Notes: generated from the letters alone by a model not told the origin. DNA of 64,000 bases from Lysinibacter cavernae (GCF_011758565.1 NZ_JAAMOX010000001.1:907838-971837), one strand, 5' to 3'; counted from the first letter of the stretch, positions 48,601-58,563 are shown. Program-made: numbers and translations.

Positions 48601-49233
48601 CTGCTGCAGGCCGGCAAGATCGCCACCGTGGAAGTAGCCCTTATGCGTTGGGTCAAAGCCGGTCTGATTCGCGTCTCCTGAGAGACCACCCTGATCGTTT
48701 GCCGCGTCTCCGTTGGCAAAACGGTCGGTCATGACAAAGTAAAACTGCTCGTCGGTTCCCGACTGGCGCACGGGATCACCAACGATCGCGTCGTCAGCTG
48801 ATGAGTACTCACCAGGCAGGTCGAGGGGCGTCACGCTCATCCGGTGGCTGTTCTCGTCGTAGGTGAAACGCAGGCTGCTCTGCCCTGCGAGGCTCAGGGG
48901 GATGTTTTCTCCGCCCTCGGCTCCGTCGATTCCGTAGGATTCAGCAAAGGAGTGACCGATGACGGTTTTGAACTCGTAGTCCCCCGCGGGCAGCGTAAGT
49001 TCGCTCGCCCAGGTGCCACCCGAGACGGGGGTCAAATCCCCATTGGTGCATTCGGTTTGCCAGTCGCTCGTGCAGCCGATTTCCGTCTGGAATGTTCCGA
49101 CGAGGGTGACGGCCGTTGGTGCGGCGGTTGCCTGTTGCGCGGTCGTGAGTGGAAGCGTGCCGACAATCAGTGCGGCTGTGGCTGCAAGCGCAAATCCGGT
49201 ATTCCAAGGCGAAAGGGGTGGCTTCGTCGACAC
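42622..49233 (-). CDS. Cell-wall-anchored bifunctional alpha-amylase/pullulanase (2203 aa)
   Basis: This is an extracellular starch/pullulan hydrolase with two GH13 domains. After a signal peptide (about 1-38) come an X25-type module (about 42-135) and an alpha-amylase domain (about 160-720) with FVMTDRFANGD, nucleophile D429 in GFRIDTVKH, acid E463 in FGEVYDG and D533 in GNHDMG. Two more X25-type modules follow (about 840-1045). The second GH13 domain is of pullulanase type (about 1195-1900), with YELHVRDFS, DQVFNHTAA, DGFRFDLMGHHS (D1552), YGEGWNFGE and VDAHDNE. Ig-like modules precede a Gly/Ser/Asn linker, LAVTG, a membrane span and RRRRSSIR. The start is GTG 49233 with AAGGAG. A LacI-family operator lies upstream. 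Confidence 0.95.
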   Translation of the reverse strand: MSTKPPLSPWNTGFALAATAALIVGTLPLTTAQQATAAPTAVTLVGTFQTEIGCTSDWQTECTNGDLTPVSGGTWASELTLPAGDYEFKTVIGHSFAESYGIDGAEGGENIPLSLAGQSSLRFTYDENSHRMSVTPLDLPGEYSSADDAIVGDPVRQSGTDEQFYFVMTDRFANGDAANDQGGLSGDANQTGFDPTHKGYFHGGDLAGLQQKLDYIEGLGTTAIWLTPSFVNKPVQGTGDQASAGYHGYWITDFTQIDPHLGSNAEMQALIAAAHAKGMKVYFDIITNHTADVIQFREGPVNHDDPVNAYITEAESPYKDPAGNPFNLHEAAVSASQGNPFPSLSPTLSFPKTPFIAPEDANAKTPAWLNDVTNYHNRGNAHFDGGESDTQGDFSGLDDLMTEKPEVVDGFVDVYKAWIDLGIDGFRIDTVKHVNSEFWQQWSPAIMDYAQSVGRDEFYMFGEVYDGNPKTLSSYVTEAKLPGVLDFGFQGAATNYAKGGSAAGMSQLFAGDDYYTTASTSAHAEPTFLGNHDMGRIGMFVSDQSQPLERDEFAHSLMYLTRGQPVIYYGDEQGFTGTGGDQDARQDMFATQVASYADQQTLTGANGGAEHFDQGNQLYTHIAELAQLRANNGALSHGAQIERYVDNGAGVYAFSRVDRDEKVEHLVAVNNSAAARTVTIPALTPSARLNPLYGTDAAPTTGADGTVSVTVPAFGAVVFAADTPLPSAVVDSTDVMVPQPGAKLADRAEVTAAASTAAAAGAYSETSFAYRLAGTADWVPLGTDDDGKPRVFHSTAGLKPGALVEYRAVTVDLSGHATAASSYGFVGVNLSEIPTDESVLVTIPGSLNEAMGCGGNWQPDCAKAALVRDPLTGIYSGTFDLPVGSYEYKVAVGGSWSENYGAKGIRDGANLEFSWTGGPVTFVYNPETHYVTSTAQPPIVVLAGSFQSQLGCVDSSNAPADWQPGCLGAWMTDVNGTGTYTFSTGSLAAGSYEVKVVHGLSWDENYGADGVRGGSNIQFTVEEGKQANFTYTIADHRLQVTSTDIPVLGTEQSRAYWVDQNTLAFPAGDVPKGLSLGNAAFTLGSSATAQVVVSNGQLTGGVLTTLRYAGQLSADQVQRFPALQGYLALKLDDVNREEAAALLSGQLVVSLGDKTKQGPAALAVATGVQTAGVLEDLYAEAATDLTFGTTFSGNTPSFRLWAPTAQQVTLLTWENEAATGEPMRTAMTRDEASGSWAVTGTEAMNNQPYRYELSVYEPIKAPKEQPAPEGHWGASGSTGAVNTIEVTDPASTGLTINSTHSVAVDLADASFKPQLWTDTQAPTVEKAVEQSIYELHVRDFSLSDATVPEEHRGSYLAFTDADSDGMQHLRSLADAGLTTVHLLPTFDIASIEEDRSQQSVPQCDLAALTQAAGGSSSSEQQACIAEIAATDGFNWGYDPLHFDAPEGSYAVDAYGGNRVAEFRSMVGGLHDAGLQVVLDQVFNHTAAAGPDPQSIFDRVVPGYYQRLDSTGKVENSTCCENVATEHAMAGKVMVDSVVTWARDYHVDGFRFDLMGHHSTQNMADLRAALDELTLERDGVDGSSIYLYGEGWNFGEVANNRLFTQASQGNLGGTGIGTFSDRLRDGVRGGGTFGQGLMTGQQDAGAQLSAMNLIQLGMAGNLADYSFTSATNGQPILGKNVLYNGSPGAGYAQSPEEVISYVDAHDNETLFDALTEKLPTDTPMSDKVRLNTLALASTALGQSPLLWHAGTDMLRSKSLDKDSYNSGDWFNEIDWTGQDNGFGRGLPPANRNEQIWAQQAPLLANPELKPSAEDIAAAASASADLLRLRYSTPLFTLGDAGQIQQKVTFPQLGGAAVPGVIAMWVDDTVGADADPMRDGVLVLMNTTAAAQSHVVDGLAGQNLSLSSIQSRGDDATVKQTEWDAGSGSITVPAYTVAVLDALAEEVPVIAPNAPVLNPSDGTHLGGTADRNTTITVYEAETMRVLGSATTTATGTFDVAFEPALASGTEVLVTAKNEIGTESVAVPLRIGLARLVVTGEQTHDATVRQGEQLSVSGIGFQPGEDIVVELHSDVVTLGTAQADGEGAFVLIASIATSQELGAHTVFARGAESGEITAAVEVLAAEESNGGHNGGGNSGGSGNGGLPGSNGSGSHGSGTASNGGATGLAVTGASSPGGQALISWLATALLLAGVGLAVRRRRSSIR

Positions 49234-49291
49234 AGAAAACTCCTTTGTATAACAACAGTTACTGTCACGCTATCGGGAGGTCGCAGTTTAA

Positions 49292-49303
49292 GCAAGCGCT
49301 TAC
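49292..49303. promoter_or_regulatory. LacI-family operator upstream of the amylase-pullulanase gene
   Basis: GCAAGCGCTTAC fits the general LacI-family half-site pattern GNAANCGNTTNC at every fixed position. It lies 59 bp before the GTG start, where repression by a maltose/starch-type regulator is expected, and about 100 bp before the divergent TRIC-family gene. The regulator gene is not in the window. Confidence 0.7.
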
Positions 49304-49404
49304 ATTTCTTACATTATGCAGCGGCTGCATCCTCCTCGGACTCCGGTTGAGACTTCTTGCGCACGACTCCCCCACCTCACGCCAGTTGTACGAGAGAATG
49401 GTGT

Positions 49405-50310
49405 GTGCTTAACACCAGCTTCTCAATCCCCCTCTGGGGCGACCTCCTTGCCGTCGGAATCGGCAGCCTCCAAGGTGCAATGTTCGCGGCCGGATTTAAG
49501 CGCATCGACCTGCTCGGCGTCGCCATTATTGGCATCGCGACTGGGCTCGGCGGAGGCCTCCTCCGCGACATCCTGCTCGGCGTCAGCCCCATTGCGTTCC
49601 AGAGCAATCCGTACCTCATCACGGCGACGCTGGCCGCCCTTGCTGGCATGCTCCTGCAGCGCGTGGTCACCAAACTCGACCCCGTTATTACCGTCCTCGA
49701 CGCCCTCACGATTGGGCTGTTTGCCGCCATCGGAACCACAAAATCACTCTCGCTTGGGCTGCCCATTGTGCCCTCCATCCTCATCGGATGCGTCTCAGCC
49801 GTTGGCGGCTCAATGCTGCGCGACCTCCTCCTCAGCATGCCCATCGCACTCATGCATGTTGGTTCGCTCTACGCCGTCGCGGCCATCGCCGGCTCAGGCG
49901 TCCTCGTACTGTGCCTCGTCCTCGGCGTGCAGGTAACGGTCGCCGCAGGCGTCTGCGTCGTGGTCACGTTTGTCATCCGCCTGCTGGCTGTGCGCTACGG
50001 CTGGAGCCTCCCTGAACAGCGCGCGCTCAGCCGCATCCGGCGCAAACGCCGCGAAGCCGCAGAGGATGCCAGGGTCACCACCGGCAGCTCGCGCCCAATG
50101 TCGCTGCGCCGTCGCCGCATCCTCGACACGCCAGCGGGCCACGGCAGTCAAGGGCACGGCGCGTCCGGGCTGGATGGCCGAACCCCAACAACCAGCATCC
50201 CCGTTGTGCGCCCCTCGGCCGCCCGTCCACCAACCTCAAGCATCAAAGTCATCCGGCAGCGCAAGGACGGGCAACCACCAACGGGAAGCACGCCAAGGCC
50301 CCAATCGTAG
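49405..50310 (+). CDS. TRIC-channel/UPF0126-family membrane protein with basic tail (301 aa)
   Basis: This is an integral membrane protein, probably a trimeric cation channel of the TRIC type. Two repeats of three helices cover about residues 8-205; each has the glycine-rich GIGTGLGGGLLRDILLG-type turn (second copy VGGSMLRDLLLS). A GTG at 49405 (MLNTSFSIPLWGD) is chosen because upstream codons give no membrane or family sequence. The last 90 residues are polar, Arg/Pro/Ser-rich and probably cytoplasmic; most homologues stop near residue 210, so the tail is an extension. It is divergent from the amylase-pullulanase gene. Confidence 0.85.
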   Translation: MLNTSFSIPLWGDLLAVGIGSLQGAMFAAGFKRIDLLGVAIIGIATGLGGGLLRDILLGVSPIAFQSNPYLITATLAALAGMLLQRVVTKLDPVITVLDALTIGLFAAIGTTKSLSLGLPIVPSILIGCVSAVGGSMLRDLLLSMPIALMHVGSLYAVAAIAGSGVLVLCLVLGVQVTVAAGVCVVVTFVIRLLAVRYGWSLPEQRALSRIRRKRREAAEDARVTTGSSRPMSLRRRRILDTPAGHGSQGHGASGLDGRTPTTSIPVVRPSAARPPTSSIKVIRQRKDGQPPTGSTPRPQS

Positions 50311-50605
50311 GCGACACAACCACCGATGCCTGCGTCGTCGGGTTTTCGCCGGCGCCGGAACAACGCGCACCTCAACCTTCGTCGCTGAAACCAGTTTTGA
50401 CGCAACCCTTGAAAAATGTATTATTGCTGTGGCATTGCTTGGCGCCGCAAACACCGGGGCCGCGAGCGTGCAAACCTGCGTGAAACGCGAAGACACCACC
50501 ACCCTCTCGAGTAAATGCCGGCGCACCGGAGGCTCGCGGCATGACCCATGCCAGCCCGCTGCCCGCCAACAACACGATAGAGCGCCAAAAGAACAGGAAA
50601 ACGAC

Positions 50606-51058
50606 ATGATTATTTGGCGCGGATGGGGCATCCTTGCTGTTATCTACGCGGCCGCTGCCTTTGTGACGGAACGGTTGCTGATCGACGCGTTCAACCCTGG
50701 CGGGGAGTTGCCATTTGTGTTTGGCTTTGGGCTCCTGCTGGCTGGCGTAGCCACGTGGTTCACCGGTGTTGCGCTCAACCGAAACATGCCAAAACGTAAG
50801 TTTGCAGCGCTCTCCACAGCGCGCGAGGCTGAGCTCGCTGAATACGTTGCCAATGGCACGTTCTCACGAGGCCCAGGTCACCCGCTTCCCCAGACCCATC
50901 AGGAAGCCCGCGTCATGGCAGATACGCTCTTTGAAGAAGAGCAAGCGGCCTGGCTCAGCGCGCTTTCAAACAGGCATACGCTGTTTTTCATTCCGCTGCA
51001 GTATTGGGGCATTGCGCTTGGGGTACTTTCGATTTTTTCAATGATCAGCGATATCTAG
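50606..51058 (+). CDS. Small predicted membrane protein (150 aa)
   Basis: The family is not recognised. The ATG at 50606 has AGGAAAA before it. Two transmembrane helices near the N-terminus (GILAVIYAAAAFVTE and FVFGFGLLLAGVATWFTGVAL), a charged middle segment of about 60 residues (KRKFAALSTAREAELAEYV) and a third helix at the C-terminus (LQYWGIALGVLSIFSMI) are visible. The 295 bp upstream hold no gene. Confidence 0.7.
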   Translation: MIIWRGWGILAVIYAAAAFVTERLLIDAFNPGGELPFVFGFGLLLAGVATWFTGVALNRNMPKRKFAALSTAREAELAEYVANGTFSRGPGHPLPQTHQEARVMADTLFEEEQAAWLSALSNRHTLFFIPLQYWGIALGVLSIFSMISDI

Positions 51059-51394
51059 AGCCTCAACAACTGGCCACCGTCACGGGATTCGTCAGCCGTC
51101 TCCATAGTGCCGGGGCAAGAATAGGGCTGCCTGAGTCAGCGAGGTCGTAGCCAGAGCTATCAAAGCGCAAGAGACCCGACGTGCTCGCAGGTTCCAACGC
51201 ACAGTCTTTTGCCCCCTCAAACCGGGCTGAACGGCGTTGTTGCAATCCCTACCGTGGATAGGCGGGCTGCCGACGAACCGACGGCTGCGGAATACACTGG
51301 ATTACAGAAGGCCTTTCTGCCTATTCCCTGCATATGCCAGCCATCGCATGAGGCAAGCTGCTCATACGATGCGCTACCCAGAAAAAGGTTACCC
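51059..51394. other. Intergenic region, nothing recognised
   Basis: No gene, repeat or clear terminator is visible between the small membrane protein and the DUF1801 gene. Confidence 0.4.
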
Positions 51395-51793
51395 ATGAAC
51401 GCGAACCCGGACAGCGTCGTCGAACAGGTCTTCACGTCCTATCCTGTCGGGATTCGAGAGCCTCTGCTCGAACTGCGCGCACTTATCATCGAAGTGGCCG
51501 CGGCAACCGAGGGCGTGGGCCCACTCACCGAAACGCTCAAATGGGGCCAGCCGAGCTACCTGACCGAGCAGAGCAAGTCCGGCACAACCGTGCGCATTGA
51601 CCAGTTTGACGAGGGCCATGTAGCCGTGCTGGTGAATTGCCAGACGACACTCATCGAGACCGCTCGCATCGCATTTCCAGACCTGACTTACTCCAAGAGC
51701 CGTGCGATCGTCCTGCCAACGAGCGATGAACTCCCCCGAGACGAATTGGGGCTTTTCATCGCCATGGCGCTCACCTACAAGCTTCGCAAGTAG
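51395..51793 (+). CDS. DUF1801 domain protein (132 aa)
   Basis: This is a small soluble protein of the DUF1801 (YdhG-like) type. The family pattern is seen as a helical start with LLELRALI-EV, the ETLKWGQPSYLT strand-turn, RID--- and a C-terminal LPTSDELP segment before a helix with KLRK. The start ATG at 51395 has AAAAAGG upstream; the longer frame is rejected. The function of the family is not established. It ends 48 nt before a long hairpin and converges with leuA. Confidence 0.8.
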   Translation: MNANPDSVVEQVFTSYPVGIREPLLELRALIIEVAAATEGVGPLTETLKWGQPSYLTEQSKSGTTVRIDQFDEGHVAVLVNCQTTLIETARIAFPDLTYSKSRAIVLPTSDELPRDELGLFIAMALTYKLRK

Positions 51794-51840
51794 CTCACGC
51801 CCTCATACTTACTGCTCCGAATTCCGAGCCCAAGCCACGA

Positions 51841-51910
51841 ACCCAATCGAGGTCGCAATTAATGCTGTGTTTACGCAAAAAGACAGCATTAATTGCGACC
51901 TCGATTGGGT
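51841..51910. repeat. Long intergenic hairpin B (28-bp perfect arms)
   Basis: Arms 51841-51868 and 51883-51910 are perfect reverse complements around a 14-nt loop GTTTACGCAAAAAG. It lies between the convergent DUF1801 and leuA genes, at the right edge of the accessory block. The loop shares CGCAAAAAG with hairpin D read on the other strand. Confidence 0.9.
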
Positions 51911-52022
51911 CTCGATGGGGGCCAAGAACTGTGCCCGAGCCTTCAGCACAGGTGACAACACAAAACGGGCGGGCATCCCCTTCTGGTGGATGCCCGCCCG
52001 TTGCGGTAGCAATGGAGGCGGA

Positions 52023-53810
<1,788 letters not shown>

Positions 53811-53857
53811 CTACGTACAAAGATTGCGTACAAAAGATGCTGAGCCAACGACAAACT

Positions 53858-53896
53858 CCGCGACGAGGGAGGCCCGATAACTAGGACTCGTCGCGG
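53858..53896 (-). promoter_or_regulatory. Hairpin of the leuA leader (attenuation element)
   Basis: CTCGTCGCGG (53887-53896) and CCGCGACGAG (53858-53867) pair perfectly over 10 bp. On the reverse-strand RNA the first arm lies inside the leader peptide's last codons and the second lies 15-24 nt past its stop. A ribosome stalled on the Leu codons would affect this stem. No T-tract follows, so control may be on leuA translation. Confidence 0.65.
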
Positions 53897-53913
53897 CAGC
53901 TAAGAAGGAGCAT
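53881..53913 (-). CDS. leuA leader peptide MLLLSCRDES (10 aa)
   Basis: On the reverse strand ATG CTC CTT CTT gives three consecutive Leu codons, followed by S-C-R-D-E-S and TAG. It ends 91 nt before the leuA start. A short peptide rich in the codon for the pathway's product is the hallmark of ribosome-mediated attenuation. No strong ribosome binding site is visible. Confidence 0.75.
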   Translation of the reverse strand: MLLLSCRDES

Positions 53914-54016
53914 GCTGTAACCCACGGTCCAAGGTTACCACCGCTCACGACTGTTTGACGACCAAACAACCACTTTTCTTCAAACACGGCGCTGCAGGGA
54001 ACGATCGCCAGCTGGG

Positions 54017-54074
54017 CAGATTGGTCGCAGATCCACCCAAGCGCATCGCGTTGGGTGGATCTGCGACCAATCTG
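54017..54074. repeat. Long intergenic hairpin C (24-bp perfect arms)
   Basis: Arms 54017-54040 and 54051-54074 are perfect reverse complements around GCGCATCGCG. It lies between leuA's leader and the 3' end of era. Its stem top and loop share ACCCAA, CATCGCG and TTGGGT with hairpin E. Confidence 0.9.
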
Positions 54075-54179
54075 TGCGGAGACAGCCCGGAAAGAACAAC
54101 CGAGGGGCCGAACGTTCAAGGGCCAAGCGAAATGGTTTTGTTCACAGAAGGCTAGAAGCGAGACCCTAGAAGCCAGACC

Positions 54180-55235
54180 CTAGAAACCCAAGCGCCCCAG
54201 CATCCGCGGGTCTTTCTGCCAGTCCTTCGCGACCTTCACGTGCAGCGAGAGAAACACCTTCTTGCCAACGAGCGGCTCGATCTGGGCGCGCGATACCTTG
54301 CCAACATCGCGCAGGCGCGAACCCTTGTGGCCGATGATGATTGCCTTCTGACTGTCGCGCTCCACGTAGATCGTTGCGTAAATCTCGACCATGTCCTTGT
54401 CGTCGCGCTCGATGGTGTCTTCGACCATCACCGCAATCGAGTGAGGCAGCTCGTCTCGCACGCCATCGAGGGCGGCCTCGCGAATGTACTCGGCGATGCG
54501 GTCATCCTTGACCTCGTCGGTGACGGCCTCATCCGGGTAGAGCTGCTGCGAAACGGGCATGAGCTTCACGAGTTCGTCCGACAGGATGTTGATCTGGTCG
54601 CCGGTGTACGCAGACAGCGGGATGATCGCATCCCACTCGCGCATCTCCCCCAGCTCGGCGAGCTGCTCGATGGCGTCGTTCGGCTTGGAGACATCCATTT
54701 TGGTCAGGATGGCGACCTTCTTTGCCCGAGGAAACAGGTCGAGCTGCTCGTTGATGAAGCGGTCCCCCGGCCCGATCTTCTCGTTGGCAGGCACGCAGAA
54801 TCCGATGACGTCAACATCGCCGAGCGTGCTCTTCACGAGCGCGTTGAGCCGCTCGCCAAGCAGGGTCCGTGGGCGGTGGATGCCTGGCGTATCAACTACG
54901 ATAATCTGCCCGTCGGTGCGGTGCACGATGCCACGAATAGCCTTGCGGGTCGTTTGTGGCTTATCGCTTGTGATGGCGATTTTTTCTTTCACGAGGGCGT
55001 TTGTGAGCGTTGATTTTCCAACGTTGGGGCGCCCGATGAAGGAGACAAAGCCGGCGCGGTATTCTGGCGCTGGTGTTCCGCCGCGGGGTTTACGTTTCTT
55101 TTGGGGCTGCTCGGCCGCCGCAGATTCGGCTGAAGCAGGCTCGTGGGTCACTGGCGTTGCCTGCGCCGCGCCCCCGGCATCCTGACCGTCGAAGATTGGC
55201 TCGTCGCCACCCGTTGAATTGCTGCTGTCGGTCAT
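54180..55235 (-). CDS. era: GTPase Era (351 aa)
   Basis: This ribosome-assembly GTPase binds 16S rRNA. The G domain shows GRPNVGKST (G1), [10 protein letters not shown] (G3) and TKMD (G4). A C-terminal KH domain follows with the [16 protein letters not shown]-type RNA-binding loop. The first 55 residues are an acidic/Ala-rich extension before the core, longer than in E. coli Era. It overlaps the end of the corC-like gene by 4 nt (ATGA), so it belongs to the operon running from HIT. Confidence 0.96.
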   Translation of the reverse strand: MTDSSNSTGGDEPIFDGQDAGGAAQATPVTHEPASAESAAAEQPQKKRKPRGGTPAPEYRAGFVSFIGRPNVGKSTLTNALVKEKIAITSDKPQTTRKAIRGIVHRTDGQIIVVDTPGIHRPRTLLGERLNALVKSTLGDVDVIGFCVPANEKIGPGDRFINEQLDLFPRAKKVAILTKMDVSKPNDAIEQLAELGEMREWDAIIPLSAYTGDQINILSDELVKLMPVSQQLYPDEAVTDEVKDDRIAEYIREAALDGVRDELPHSIAVMVEDTIERDDKDMVEIYATIYVERDSQKAIIIGHKGSRLRDVGKVSRAQIEPLVGKKVFLSLHVKVAKDWQKDPRMLGRLGF

Positions 55236-56551
55236 GAGTTGCCCTGTTCTGTTGGTTCGTCAAATGCGTCTTGCGCGGCCGCGAGGTTGTCGTCAGCCCG
55301 CGCGATGATGGTGGAGAGCATCTTGCCGCGGCCCTCGGTGCGCTCGGCCACAAGGATGAGGCCGCTGACCTGCACCTCGTCGCCCATGAGCGGAAGTCGG
55401 CCGTGCACCTTGGCAAACAAACCGCCGACAGAGTCGACCTCGTCGTCGTCAAGTTCGATACCAAAGAGTTCGCCAAGTTCGTCAACGGGAAGGCGAGCGC
55501 TCACCCGGTACAGCCCGCCACCGAGGTCCTCGATTGGCGCGTCGATGCGGTCGTGCTCATCCATAATCTCGCCAACAAGCTCCTCAAGCAGGTCCTCAAG
55601 CGTGACAAGGCCGGCGATTCCGCCGTATTCGTCGACAACCATTGCGAGGTGATTATTCTCAACCTGCATTTGCTTGAGCAGCGCGTCGGTTTTCTGCGAT
55701 TCTGGCACAAACACCGCGGGCTTCATGAGCTGCGTCACGGGCGTGGTTGTGAACGTTTCTGGGTGCCTAAATAGCGCCTTCGTCACGTCCCTCAGGTAGA
55801 GGATGCCCTCAATGTTGTCCACGTCGTCGTTCACAACGGGCAGCCGCGAATGGCGCGACTGCATCAGAATTTCCATAGCCTCGGCGAGCGTTGCGGTGGA
55901 ATCAACGGTAATCATGTCGGTACGGGGAACCATAACCTCGCGCGCAAACGTCTCGTTGAACTCAAAAATCGAGTGGATGAGTTCTCGGTCGTCGTCTTCA
56001 AGCAGGTCTTGCTCCGCCGCCTGATCGACCATGCTCAGCAATTGCTGTTCGTTGCTGATGGCAGCAGACCGCGGGCGTCCGGGAGTCACACGATCGCCCA
56101 AGCGCACGAGGGCGTTGGCAAACGGTCCCATGACCAATCGGATTGCGCGAATAAGGGGTGCAGCGAAGGAGAGGATGCCCTCGGAATGGTGGCGCCCAAC
56201 GCTTCGTGGGCTCGAGCCAACAAGCACAAACGACACGGCAGTCATCACAAGCGCCGAAACGATGAGCGCAAGCCAGAGTTCGTCGATCGTAAACGAGAGC
56301 GTGATGGTCACGAGCACCGCCGACGTTGTCTCGGCGATGACACGCACAAAGTTGATCGCGTTGACGTGCGCGCTGGGGTCAGCGGCTATCGCTCTGATCG
56401 ATTTCTCGGTGCGTGGGTGATGCTCGGCCAGGTCCTCGATCTCGGCGCGAGACAGCGAATTGATTGCCGAATCGGAGGCCGCAAGCAGGCCACCCACCGC
56501 GATGAGAACCAGCGCGAGGGCTAGGAAGGCAACAACGATGCCGACACTCAT
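55232..56551 (-). CDS. CNNM/CBS-domain membrane protein, hemolysin-C/CorC family (439 aa)
   Basis: This is an integral membrane protein of the group often annotated as magnesium/cobalt efflux (CorC/HlyC). An N-terminal DUF21-type membrane domain with three to four helices (about 1-135) is followed by two CBS domains (about 205-325: [42 protein letters not shown]). The C-terminal CorC-type domain (about 345-425) has [12 protein letters not shown]. The order is standard for the gene next to era and ybeY. Confidence 0.93.
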   Translation of the reverse strand: MSVGIVVAFLALALVLIAVGGLLAASDSAINSLSRAEIEDLAEHHPRTEKSIRAIAADPSAHVNAINFVRVIAETTSAVLVTITLSFTIDELWLALIVSALVMTAVSFVLVGSSPRSVGRHHSEGILSFAAPLIRAIRLVMGPFANALVRLGDRVTPGRPRSAAISNEQQLLSMVDQAAEQDLLEDDDRELIHSIFEFNETFAREVMVPRTDMITVDSTATLAEAMEILMQSRHSRLPVVNDDVDNIEGILYLRDVTKALFRHPETFTTTPVTQLMKPAVFVPESQKTDALLKQMQVENNHLAMVVDEYGGIAGLVTLEDLLEELVGEIMDEHDRIDAPIEDLGGGLYRVSARLPVDELGELFGIELDDDEVDSVGGLFAKVHGRLPLMGDEVQVSGLILVAERTEGRGKMLSTIIARADDNLAAAQDAFDEPTEQGNS

Positions 56552-57138
56552 TCGGGTGCGTCACCCGCATCCGTTGCCGATGAATCGGTAGCTGACGCTG
56601 AGCCGCCGTGCTTTCCTGACGACCGAGTGGGTACGGGGTCTCCGGTCGTTGGCTCTGGAGCCACGCCAGCCATCGAACCACCGCCGCGTTCCGTTGTTGA
56701 GAAGCTGAGCAGGATGTCGCGCTGCAACCCAAACATTTCTTTCTCGTCCGCGGGCTCAGCATGGTCAAATCCGAGCAAGTGGAGGATACCGTGCGTCAGC
56801 AAAAGCTTGATCTCATCGATAGTCGCGTGACCGGATGCCTCGGCCTGAGCCTGCGCCACCTGTGGGCAGATCACGACGTCGCCGAGCAGGCCTGCCGGCG
56901 TCACCGCATCCACGGTTCCTGGGCGAAGCTCATCCATTGGGAAGCTCAGCACGTCGGTGGGGCCTGGCTCATCCATCCACTGCACGTGAAGCTGTTCCAT
57001 GGCTGCCTCGTCAACGAGCACGACGGCTAGCTCGGCATCGGGATGCACCTTCATCGCATCGAGGGTGTACGCGGCCATGCGCTGCAGCACGGCCTCGTCG
57101 ATGTCGATCGCCGATTCGTTGTTGACCTCAATGCTCAT
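56548..57138 (-). CDS. ybeY: Endoribonuclease YbeY (196 aa)
   Basis: This single-strand-specific RNase takes part in 16S rRNA maturation. The zinc motif HGILHLLGFDH (about residues 116-126) and TDVLSFPMDE are diagnostic. The C-terminal 45 residues (GGSMAGVAPEPTTGDPVP onward, Ser/Gly/Asp-rich) go beyond the usual 150-160 aa and look disordered. It overlaps both neighbours by 4 nt. Confidence 0.95.
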   Translation of the reverse strand: MSIEVNNESAIDIDEAVLQRMAAYTLDAMKVHPDAELAVVLVDEAAMEQLHVQWMDEPGPTDVLSFPMDELRPGTVDAVTPAGLLGDVVICPQVAQAQAEASGHATIDEIKLLLTHGILHLLGFDHAEPADEKEMFGLQRDILLSFSTTERGGGSMAGVAPEPTTGDPVPTRSSGKHGGSASATDSSATDAGDAPE

Positions 57139-58214
57139 GACTGGTTCCTTGCGGGTGTTGCGGTGTTATCGATGTAGGCACGGGCCTGTTGTTCTTCGTC
57201 GTACGAGGTGTAGGCGTCGATAATGCGGCCAACAAGCGTGTGGCGCACAACATCCTCACTCGTGAGCTTGGCAAAGTGGATGTCCTCAACGTCGTCGAGC
57301 ACCTTGGTCACGAGACGGAGGCCACTCGCTGCGGCGGGCAGATCTACCTGCGTGATGTCTCCGGTAACCACCATGCGCGAACCAAATCCGAGCCTCGTGA
57401 GGAACATTTTCATCTGCTCCGGCGTGGTGTTCTGGGCCTCGTCGAGCACAACGAAGGAGTCGTTGAGCGTGCGCCCGCGCATGTATGCAAGCGGGGCAAC
57501 CTCGATGGTGCCGCTCTCGATCAGGCGCGGAACGGTCTCAGGGTCCATCATTTCGCTCAGCGCATCGAAGAGCGGGCGCAGGTAGGGGTCAATTTTGTCT
57601 TCGAGCGTGCCAGGCAGGTAGCCGAGGCTCTCGCCGGCCTCAACTGCTGGGCGGGTGAGGATGATTTTGCTCACCTCTTGGCGTTGCAGCGCCTGCACCG
57701 CCTTGGCCATAGCCAGGTAGGTCTTTCCCGTTCCAGCCGGCCCGATACCAAAGACGATCGTGTAATTGTCGATGGCGTCAACATAGTCGCGCTGGCCAGG
57801 GGTCTTCGGACGAATCACTTTGCCGCGAACGCTCAGGATCACCTCGTTGAGCGTCTCGGCGGCACTGCGCTCGGAACCCTCATTCACCAGCTTGCTGCTC
57901 TGCTGCACATCGGACTGGGTCATTTGGGCTCCTCCGTGGACAAGGGCGAGTAGGTCGCGCACAACTTTGGTTGCCGCGGCAACCAGCAGTGTTGGGCCGG
58001 TCAGCGTGAGCACATGCCCACGCACGTGGACGCCAACGCGAGGGTAGCTTCGCTCAAGTTCTTTGAGCAGGTTGTCATTTGGCCCGAGGAACGAACGCAA
58101 ATCAACACCGTCAAGCTGAATGGTCTCTGTTGCCGCTGGCGCGCCCTGAACCGCGGGGATGCCAGCCCCCTGGCGATCAGCGGACGAGCTACTTGCTGCC
58201 TGGTTACTTGGCAA
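57135..58214 (-). CDS. phoH: PhoH-family ATPase, TTG start inferred (359 aa)
   Basis: This is a PhoH-like P-loop protein, linked to RNA metabolism and stress. Walker A is [11 protein letters not shown] and Walker B is [11 protein letters not shown]. An N-terminal KH-like segment reads [15 protein letters not shown]. The longest frame begins inside HIT coding sequence, so a later start is needed. TTG at 58214 (MPSNQAAS) overlaps the HIT stop by 11 nt, has GAGGAG 10 nt upstream, and gives 359 aa, close to the family norm. It is coupled to HIT and ybeY. Confidence 0.93.
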   Translation of the reverse strand: MPSNQAASSSSADRQGAGIPAVQGAPAATETIQLDGVDLRSFLGPNDNLLKELERSYPRVGVHVRGHVLTLTGPTLLVAAATKVVRDLLALVHGGAQMTQSDVQQSSKLVNEGSERSAAETLNEVILSVRGKVIRPKTPGQRDYVDAIDNYTIVFGIGPAGTGKTYLAMAKAVQALQRQEVSKIILTRPAVEAGESLGYLPGTLEDKIDPYLRPLFDALSEMMDPETVPRLIESGTIEVAPLAYMRGRTLNDSFVVLDEAQNTTPEQMKMFLTRLGFGSRMVVTGDITQVDLPAAASGLRLVTKVLDDVEDIHFAKLTSEDVVRHTLVGRIIDAYTSYDEEQQARAYIDNTATPARNQS

Positions 58215-58557
58215 TGAGTGACTGCTCCTCAAGCCCGCCGGACAGCAAGTGGGCGTGCACGTGGAAGACGGTCTGGCCAGCCGTTGCGCCATTGTTAAAC
58301 ACGAGGCGGTAATCGCCGTTTGCTTTGTCAGTAGCGAGTTGCTTAGCTACAGCCACCATCTCGGCGAGCAGCTCTGGGTCGCCGGCTGCGAGTTCGGTGA
58401 CGTCGCGGTACTGCGTCTCTTTTGGGATGATCAGGATGTGGATGGGCGCCTGAGGCGCGATGTCGGGAAACGCCAAGACACGCTCGGTCTCGGCAAGCAC
58501 CTCGACGGGAATCTCACCGGAAACGATCTTGCCAAAAATGGTTGGTTCTGCAGACAT
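58204..58557 (-). CDS. HIT-family (HINT-like) nucleotide hydrolase (117 aa)
   Basis: This is a small histidine-triad protein that acts on nucleoside phosphoramidates. The HIT motif is HVHAHLL near the C-terminus, with the usual IFGKIVSGEIP start and LAFPDIAPQAPIHILIIPK. It leads the HIT-phoH-ybeY-corC-era operon. TAGACT six nt before the ATG suggests a leaderless transcript. Confidence 0.95.
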   Translation of the reverse strand: MSAEPTIFGKIVSGEIPVEVLAETERVLAFPDIAPQAPIHILIIPKETQYRDVTELAAGDPELLAEMVAVAKQLATDKANGDYRLVFNNGATAGQTVFHVHAHLLSGGLEEQSLIAK

Positions 58558-58563
58558 ACGCCT

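Noticed and set aside
51841-51910. Hairpin B as an ordinary bidirectional terminator of DUF1801 and leuA
   Set aside because: Possible by position, but the 28-bp perfect arms, lack of a T-tract and loop similarity to hairpin D make this too simple; reported as a repeat.
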